From contig JANYHH010000015.1 of the NCBI GenBank assembly GCA_025359505.1, positions 23,306 to 87,305 of the forward strand: a DNA stretch of 64,000 bases. The letters are read 5' to 3'. Position 1 is the stretch's first letter; each line of letters begins with the position of its first letter. A program made the translations under genes and the position numbers. The notes under the pieces were generated by a model, which was not told the origin of the DNA, did no database searches, and was given only the letters and a program-made list of their open reading frames with translations. This document shows positions 61,527 through 64,000 of this stretch, one piece after another. The stretch comes from Deinococcales bacterium (GTDB lineage: Bacteria > Deinococcota > Deinococci > Deinococcales > JAAFIG01).

Positions 61527-62912
61527 GTGGCGAAAAGCATTCCAGTGGCGCTGAGTTTCCTCTCGAGAATCTTCAAAGTCAGCGGCATTGGCATGAAGGT
61601 TAAAGGCATCATCAATAAGGTCAAAGCGCGGATTGAGCAGGTCGTCTCAAAGGTCATGGATAAAGCCGCTGCACTCGTCGCGAAAGTAGTTGGAACTGGG
61701 ACAAATCTTGCGAACACTGCAAAAGATAAAGGTAAAGCGGTTCTTAACAGAATTAAAGACGGTATTTTTGGCACGAAGAAACCTTTTACTGGCGGCAAAG
61801 AAACTCACAACGCATGGGTGGAATTTAACAGCAACCGTCCGAAGCTAATGATTGCCTCTGTACCGATGGAAGCCAAGGCTCAGTTAAAAAATATTAAAAA
61901 ACTTGCCAAGGGCAACACTGCGGCTGAAGCGAGGGTCGCAGCCGACGAACCTCGAGTCAATCAGATTACAAATAAGCTCACGAGCGACATGACAAGTCTC
62001 GATGCGCGGAGAACAACGCTGTCGGATGCGGACTACCATCGTGAAGCACGCTTACTCGTCACAAATGCACAAAACTCCGTCGTCCCTATTTTTGCTGAGC
62101 TTTTTGACTCGTTAGGCGGTGGGCAAACACCAGTCGTCGGTCTGCATCCCATTGAAGACAATCGCCCAGACTCGAGCGGCGAGAAGCGGGAGTCGCACCA
62201 CGTCCCGGCTGATAAGTTCGCCATCGGTATGCGGAATCATTATTTGACCTTATCGAATGCCATGCCGAGCGCTGGGAGTCTCGGCTCGCTCAAAACGCGC
62301 TTGAATACTCGAGCGCAGTCGATCCCACAAAACGGAATAGGGTTATCCGCGATTCTCATTCACCGTGACACACATCGTTTGGCGGACAAGGCGGTTCACG
62401 CTAAATTAAGCGCAGCTCCAACCTTAGCGCTGATTGTTGAACGAGCCAAAAAATCGGCTCAGAAGTTCCAAATAACTATCGCAGTCAATGGTGGTGCGAG
62501 CCTTGCCGTGAATCCTTCTCGAGTTCACTGGGAATCGTTTATCAGTAAGCATTTTCAAATCCTTCAAAAACAGGCAGCGGGGCAAGACATCAGTCTGGAA
62601 ATTCAAAATCACACGATCAGAGTGACGATGAAGGATAAATCTGCGGCCGAGAATGCCCAAGAAATAGTCGGGAAAATAAGGAGTGAGCTTGCCAATGCGA
62701 GTGCCGACTCTGATCAGATTGCTTTGGATTACTCGAATCAAATCACTGACGCGATGATCTCATCGTTTAACACGGCTCGAGACAATGGCATTGATGCCGT
62801 TCAAGGTGCTCTTTCAGAAAGCTCAAAAGACGGAGATAAAAAATTCCACGCTGCTGCACTCGGGCGCTTGAGAAGCTCTGCAACGGCAACTTGGCAACAG
62901 TTTCTCAGATAG
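61527..62912 (+). CDS. Orphan C-terminal toxin cassette
   Basis: 461 aa without the DUF4157 front part. It starts within a copy of the pre-toxin segment (AKSIPVALSFLSRIFKVSG), continues through a diverged linker (GKETHNAWV, IASVPMEAKAQ), and then a different toxin domain with SHHVPADKFAI and AILIHRDTHRLADKAVH, a His pattern typical of HNH/AHH-like nucleases. The GTG has no clear ribosome site or promoter, as expected of a silent cassette that works only after recombination into the upstream gene. It is followed by its own putative immunity gene. Confidence 0.75.
   Translation: MAKSIPVALSFLSRIFKVSGIGMKVKGIINKVKARIEQVVSKVMDKAAALVAKVVGTGTNLANTAKDKGKAVLNRIKDGIFGTKKPFTGGKETHNAWVEFNSNRPKLMIASVPMEAKAQLKNIKKLAKGNTAAEARVAADEPRVNQITNKLTSDMTSLDARRTTLSDADYHREARLLVTNAQNSVVPIFAELFDSLGGGQTPVVGLHPIEDNRPDSSGEKRESHHVPADKFAIGMRNHYLTLSNAMPSAGSLGSLKTRLNTRAQSIPQNGIGLSAILIHRDTHRLADKAVHAKLSAAPTLALIVERAKKSAQKFQITIAVNGGASLAVNPSRVHWESFISKHFQILQKQAAGQDISLEIQNHTIRVTMKDKSAAENAQEIVGKIRSELANASADSDQIALDYSNQITDAMISSFNTARDNGIDAVQGALSESSKDGDKKFHAAALGRLRSSATATWQQFLR
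61530..61697. repeat. Pre-toxin repeat, copy in the orphan cassette
   Basis: Second copy of 59574-59741 in the same reading frame. Recombination between the two would replace the first toxin tip and its immunity gene with the second pair. Confidence 0.92.
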
Positions 62913-62920
62913 GTGAGTTC

Positions 62921-63910
62921 ATGAAAATCGGCTCGAAAGTTTTAGAAAGCCTTGGAATTGACGAGTCGTTATTTGTGCATGACTTTTTTCATACCGAGCA
63001 AACCTTCTCTGATGACGTATGGATAAAACTAGTCGAAACGGGCAACTGGTCGTTGATCCCTGTGTTGAAACATCGATCAGTGGATCACTTTTATTGCTTG
63101 CGGATGATTCCTTGGAAATCTCCAAAAGATTGGTCAGTCATTGACTTGAATTTAAAGTTGAATTCAAGAGTGACGGTTGGCAAAAATTTAGGTAACTTTT
63201 TGTCCAGTTTCTTTTATTTCTTTGGCGGTATCAGGAAAAGTAACCACTATCAAACAGAGCTAAAAACGTCTATCGATCAGTTGAAAGGCTTCCTTGATAA
63301 CGCACCTGCGTTATTAAAAAACAAAGATGCCATTGATGAGCTACTAAAGATCGTTGCGGGAAAGACAGTTTCAGACATATTTGATGGACATCCTGCCGAT
63401 ATGGATTTCCTCATGGCTTCGGATGAATCTAAAGAAAGTAGGATTGCCCGCAGCGAAATTTCCAAGACACAACAGGATCAAAATTACATCCCGCGTTTCA
63501 TCGACAAGGATTACGGTTATTTAAATTCGCTGATGAGCAACGCTGTGATGATCCAATCGGTGAAGTCGGCTTACGAAAAAGACTGGGATTTATCAATCGA
63601 CTCGATCTGGCGTGCTTTTCATGAGATCACTTTTTTCGATACCCAGTCATACGATATCGCTCAAATTTCTCAATTCTCTGGGGATTGCCGGGACAGCGTT
63701 CATCAAGCTGCGAGTTTGTTTTTAAGCGAGGACGACGAGGAGTACGCCATTCCACGGTTGAAGAAAACCGAACCGATGTACGACGTGATCACAGCCGTTG
63801 CTGAAGCTGGGTTTGAGCAGTATTCCGGTGCGGAGCATTTGATTTTAGCTTCTTATTTTGACCTAACTACTGGACACTTCTCAAGTTTGCACGTTCCCCA
63901 CGCAATCTGA
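62921..63910 (+). CDS. Putative immunity protein of the orphan cassette
   Basis: 329 aa, soluble, no signal peptide, family not recognised; FDGHPADMDFLMASDESKE is followed by a helical C-terminal half. It begins 8 nt after the cassette stop with AGGTGAG upstream. AT-rich with no CTCGAG, unlike nearly all of the window. The immunity role is inferred from position only. Confidence 0.5.
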   Translation: MKIGSKVLESLGIDESLFVHDFFHTEQTFSDDVWIKLVETGNWSLIPVLKHRSVDHFYCLRMIPWKSPKDWSVIDLNLKLNSRVTVGKNLGNFLSSFFYFFGGIRKSNHYQTELKTSIDQLKGFLDNAPALLKNKDAIDELLKIVAGKTVSDIFDGHPADMDFLMASDESKESRIARSEISKTQQDQNYIPRFIDKDYGYLNSLMSNAVMIQSVKSAYEKDWDLSIDSIWRAFHEITFFDTQSYDIAQISQFSGDCRDSVHQAASLFLSEDDEEYAIPRLKKTEPMYDVITAVAEAGFEQYSGAEHLILASYFDLTTGHFSSLHVPHAI

Positions 63911-63953
63911 GACAATAGCGGCTACTCCGTCCGACCAAGGAGAAAGTAGCCAC

Positions 63954-64000
63954 ATGAATCATAAACCCGTGCGAGACGCCCTGCAAGCCCACTTCGACCT
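63954..64000 (+). CDS. 5' end of a gene cut by the window edge
   Basis: ATG 63954 with AAGGAG about 11 nt upstream opens a frame beginning MNHKPVRDALQAHFD that runs off the edge. Too short to identify. Confidence 0.5.
   Translation, partial: MNHKPVRDALQAHFD

Overview
The window is about 60% G+C and gene-dense, and it reads like a chromosomal stretch of a member of the Deinococcota (Deinococcus-Thermus). This is an inference. It rests on many genes with a TANNNT -10 box only 5-8 nt upstream of the start codon and no Shine-Dalgarno sequence (leaderless genes), on radA next to a YacL-type PIN/TRAM gene, and on a class I photolyase. There is no rRNA gene and no CRISPR array. The 6-bp palindrome CTCGAG is hugely over-represented in genes and spacers alike (13 copies in the first 1,080 bp), except in a few AT-richer segments that look recently acquired.

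Left part (0-29.2 kb): ordinary chromosomal genes mixed with small defence and stress modules. In order: a MarR regulator and a DHA2 multidrug transporter, photolyase, a HicBA pair, an AbrB/VapC pair, a double GNAT, an ACT protein, a receiver-only regulator converging on a PAS histidine kinase, an SDR, DUF427, radA, yacL, a second response regulator, tRNA-Trp, an HTH/PIN pair, a proteasome-beta-like protein, a three-gene operon (Panacea antitoxin, putative barrel toxin, MmeI-like type IIL restriction-modification enzyme), aldo-keto reductase, nitroreductases, two exported proteins and a GH31 glucosidase.

Right part (29.2-64 kb): after tRNA-Asp and tRNA-Phe comes an extracellular contractile injection system (eCIS). 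The structural set includes a Pvc16/DUF4255 cap, an Afp15-like AAA+ ATPase, gp25 and baseplate J. A long leftward operon then encodes an FHA-tail protein fusion, a membrane pseudokinase with an FHA domain, a lipoprotein, a LysM protein, a VgrG-like spike, a PAAR tip, sheath, two tubes, an assembly protein and a 55-aa protein. I find no capsid, portal or terminase gene, no T6SS membrane complex, and no recognisable tape measure or tail fibre.

The cargo is the most interesting part. Three very large DUF4157 proteins are encoded. One (36.7-41.0 kb) combines a lipase-like domain, DUF4157, an M15-like segment, an SLT-type lysozyme-like domain and an M23 peptidase. It overlaps a small secreted protein that could be its immunity factor. 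Another (56.9-60.9 kb) has an exchangeable C-terminal toxin region followed by a putative immunity gene. Next comes an orphan C-terminal toxin cassette that begins with a near-identical 168-bp copy of the pre-toxin region, followed by a second putative immunity gene. A decayed copy of the pre-toxin junction also lies behind the lipase/muralytic effector. The whole looks like an eCIS that swaps polymorphic toxin tips with matching immunity genes, which would suggest bacterial rather than eukaryotic targets.
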